A stretch of DNA of 64,000 nt from an uncultured Pelagibacteraceae bacterium (lineage in GTDB: Bacteria > Pseudomonadota > Alphaproteobacteria > Pelagibacterales > Pelagibacteraceae), in NCBI GenBank assembly GCA_902540595.1, contig CACBNI010000006.1, forward strand, positions 1 through 64,000. Direction: 5' to 3'. The stretch's first letter is position 1. Each line of letters opens with the position of its first letter. Shown piece by piece: positions 62,136 to 64,000 of this stretch. Position numbers and translations under genes: made by a program. A model generated the notes under the pieces. The model worked only from the letters and a program-made list of their open reading frames with translations, was not told where the DNA came from and made no database searches.

Positions 62136-62651
62136 ATGACAACAATTGTATTAATAAGAAAAAATAATGAAGTTGTGGTTGCTGGTGACGGGCAAGTTAG
62201 TATGGGAAATACTGTTGTTAAAAGCACTGCTTCGAAAGTTAGAAAAATTGAAAAAAGAGATGTTGTTGCCGGATTTGCAGGATCAACTGCCGATGCTTTG
62301 ACTTTGTTTGAAAGATTAGAAGCAAAAATCGAAAAGCATGCAGGAAATTTATCAAGAGCTGCGGTTGAATTAGCAAAAGATTGGCGAACTGATAAATACT
62401 TAAGAAGATTAGAAGCGTTGATGGCTATTGGGGATAAAGAAAATAGTTATATAATTTCTGGAACAGGAGATGTTTTGGAACCTGAAGGTGATGTGATTGG
62501 AATTGGTTCCGGAGGAAATTATGCTTTAGCTGCTGGAAAAGTTTTAATGGATACAGACATGTCCGCAGAAGAAGTTGCAAAAAAAGCCATTAAGGTTGCA
62601 TCAGAAATTTGTGTATTCACAAATGATAATATTAAGGTTCATAAAATATAA
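62136..62651 (+). CDS. hslV: HslV protease subunit
   Basis: 171 aa from the ATG at 62136, so that removal of Met exposes the catalytic Thr ([10 protein letters not shown]), as required for this proteasome-like protease. An ATG one codon earlier (62133) and a TTG at 62127 are possible. [17 protein letters not shown] and [20 protein letters not shown] are diagnostic. Forms ATP-dependent HslUV. Overlaps hslU by 1 nt. Confidence 0.96.
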   Translation: MTTIVLIRKNNEVVVAGDGQVSMGNTVVKSTASKVRKIEKRDVVAGFAGSTADALTLFERLEAKIEKHAGNLSRAAVELAKDWRTDKYLRRLEALMAIGDKENSYIISGTGDVLEPEGDVIGIGSGGNYALAAGKVLMDTDMSAEEVAKKAIKVASEICVFTNDNIKVHKI

Positions 62652-64000
62652 TGGAAAATTCAAACGTAACACCTCTCGTTCCAAAAGATAAAAAAGAAAA
62701 AGAAGGAGCTTCTTTGGTAAGTTCCCTGTCCCCAAGAGAAATAGTTTCAGAATTGGATCGATTTGTAGTCGGTCAAAACAAAGCAAAAAAAGCTGTAGCA
62801 GTTGCTTTAAGAAATCGATGGCGAAGACAAGCCCTTAAAGGTGAAATGAAAAATGAAGTTTTGCCAAAAAATATATTAATGATCGGACCAACAGGTGTTG
62901 GTAAAACTGAAATTTCAAGAAGACTTTCAAAACTAGCTGAAGCCCCTTTTGTCAAAGTGGAGGCAACTAGATTTACTGAAGTTGGTTATGTAGGTAGAGA
63001 TGTAGAGCAAATAGTAAGAGATTTAATTGAAATTGCTATCGCAATGGAGAAAGTTAAAAAACGAAAAGAAGTTTTTGCTCAAGCTCAAAAAGCAGCAGAG
63101 GAAAAGGTCTTAGACGCATTAGTAGGTAAAAAAGCAAGCCTTGCAACAAGAGAAAGTTTTAGGAAAAGATTAAGAAACGGTGATTTGGACAATAATGAAA
63201 TAGAAATTTCTGTTAGTGATAGTGGATCTGGAGCATCATTTGAAATTCCTGGTATGCCAGGTGCTAATGTTGGAATGATCAATATTGGTGAAATGATTGG
63301 TAAATCTATGGGAAACAAAGAAAAGAAAAAGAAAATGAGTGTAAAAGAGTCTCATGAAATTTTAATCAATGATGAATCTGATAAACTAATCGAACAAGAT
63401 AAAATTGTAAAAGCAGCAAAACTTTCAACTGAAAATAACGGCATTGTCTTTTTAGATGAAATAGACAAAATTTCAGCAAGAACGGATAGAGTCGGTGGTG
63501 ATGTGTCTCGAGAAGGTGTTCAAAGAGATTTATTGCCTTTGATTGAGGGAACAACAGTAAACACCAAACACGGTCCAATTAAAACAGACCATATTTTATT
63601 TATTGCATCAGGTGCTTTTCAATTAGCTAAGCCATCAGATCTTCTACCTGAACTTCAAGGAAGACTGCCTATTAGAGTTGAGTTGGAAGCATTAACTAGT
63701 GAAGATTTTAAAAGAATTTTAAGAGAGCCTGATTTTAGTTTAATAAAGCAATACGTTGCCTTGTTAAAGACTGAGAATGTTGATCTTGAGTTTTCGGATG
63801 ATGGGATCGATACAATTGCAAATATTGCTTCAGAAGTAAATGCGACTGTAGAAAATATAGGCGCAAGAAGATTACATACAATAATTGAAAAAATTTTGGA
63901 TGAGATAAGTTTTACTGCAACTGATCGTGCTGGTGAAAAAATTGTTATTAATAAAGATTATATTAATAAGAACTTGGATAATTTAGTTAAAGATACTGAT
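62651..64000 (+). CDS. hslU: HslU ATPase subunit, 3' end outside window
   Basis: Open frame of 450 codons to the window end. [20 protein letters not shown], Walker [15 protein letters not shown], pore GYVGRD, I domain (about residues 135-245), Walker [10 protein letters not shown], sensor [12 protein letters not shown] and [14 protein letters not shown] are all present. The family ends in about ten more residues (typically ...LSRFIL), so only a few codons are missing. A basic and acidic lead of 23 residues precedes the usual start. Confidence 0.96.
   Translation, partial: MENSNVTPLVPKDKKEKEGASLVSSLSPREIVSELDRFVVGQNKAKKAVAVALRNRWRRQALKGEMKNEVLPKNILMIGPTGVGKTEISRRLSKLAEAPFVKVEATRFTEVGYVGRDVEQIVRDLIEIAIAMEKVKKRKEVFAQAQKAAEEKVLDALVGKKASLATRESFRKRLRNGDLDNNEIEISVSDSGSGASFEIPGMPGANVGMINIGEMIGKSMGNKEKKKKMSVKESHEILINDESDKLIEQDKIVKAAKLSTENNGIVFLDEIDKISARTDRVGGDVSREGVQRDLLPLIEGTTVNTKHGPIKTDHILFIASGAFQLAKPSDLLPELQGRLPIRVELEALTSEDFKRILREPDFSLIKQYVALLKTENVDLEFSDDGIDTIANIASEVNATVENIGARRLHTIIEKILDEISFTATDRAGEKIVINKDYINKNLDNLVKDTD

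Noticed and set aside
1..64000. CRISPR arrays, insertion sequences, rRNA operons.
   Set aside because: I saw no regularly spaced direct repeats, no transposase frames with terminal inverted repeats, and no rRNA sequence.

Overview
The window reads as a Pelagibacterales (SAR11, Candidatus Pelagibacter-type) chromosome segment. It is very AT-rich and packed, with start/stop overlaps of 1-4 nt and few intergenic gaps over 100 bp. The gene set is a streamlined alphaproteobacterial one: CcmCDEFGH, Tat-exported TRAP binding protein, IalB, DUF2794, HslVU, a compact his operon and a DUF4212/SSS acetate-type symporter next to acs. Assignment to SAR11 is inferred from gene content and composition; no rRNA is present.

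Layout. 1-3.6 kb: rpsP (cut by the window edge), ffh, dapF and ftsY (SRP targeting), with a hairpin-rich intergenic block in front of ffh. 3.6-6.1 kb: secreted unknown, alpha/beta hydrolase, EamA exporter, small membrane protein. 6.1-16.7 kb: a minus-strand catabolic cluster with amidase, TRAP transporter, 2-hydroxyacid dehydrogenase, FAD D-2-hydroxyacid dehydrogenase, aminotransferase and two tandem FMN L-2-hydroxyacid oxidases. This looks like uptake and oxidation of 2-hydroxy or 2-oxo acids. 16.7-21.3 kb: PagL-like protein and ccmHGFEDC for cytochrome c maturation. 21.5-26.4 kb: hspQ, yciB, DUF2794, Bax-inhibitor family, aldo/keto reductase, IalB, argG. 26.4-30.8 kb: PsiE, two photolyase-family proteins (one apparently domain-permuted), DUF2256, DedA-like and small membrane proteins. 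30.8-37.7 kb: SDR, PQQ-type sugar dehydrogenase, TauD-like dioxygenase, folD, MscS, hemD, hemC. 37.8-44.2 kb: tsaD, EVE protein, acs with a lysine-rich N-terminal tail, and a two-gene sodium/acetate-type symporter. 44.2-48.8 kb: YggT-like, rpe, heparinase II/III, purH, phhB-like.

48.8-52.8 kb is the accessory part. A complete tRNA-Gly(GCC) on the minus strand is followed by about 3.9 kb and then a second, identical copy of the 5' half of the same tRNA (39 of 39 bases). Each copy has its own promoter-like sequence upstream. The inserted DNA has visibly higher GC and carries phosphonate-type ABC transporter genes (phnD, phnC, phnE), a SAM methyltransferase, a 36-codon ORF and a broken secreted-protein gene, plus a GTGTC direct repeat near each end. 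No recombinase is present. The structure fits a cargo-only integrative element that replaces the 5' half of a tRNA, as described for marine tycheposons.

52.9-64 kb: Lon-N-domain protein, UbiH-type hydroxylase, ftsK, lolA-like gene, GNAT, HIT, and a his operon (hisB-hisH-FkbM methyltransferase-lipoprotein-hisA-hisF-hisE) interrupted by two non-histidine genes. It ends with divergent hslV and hslU, the latter cut by the window edge.
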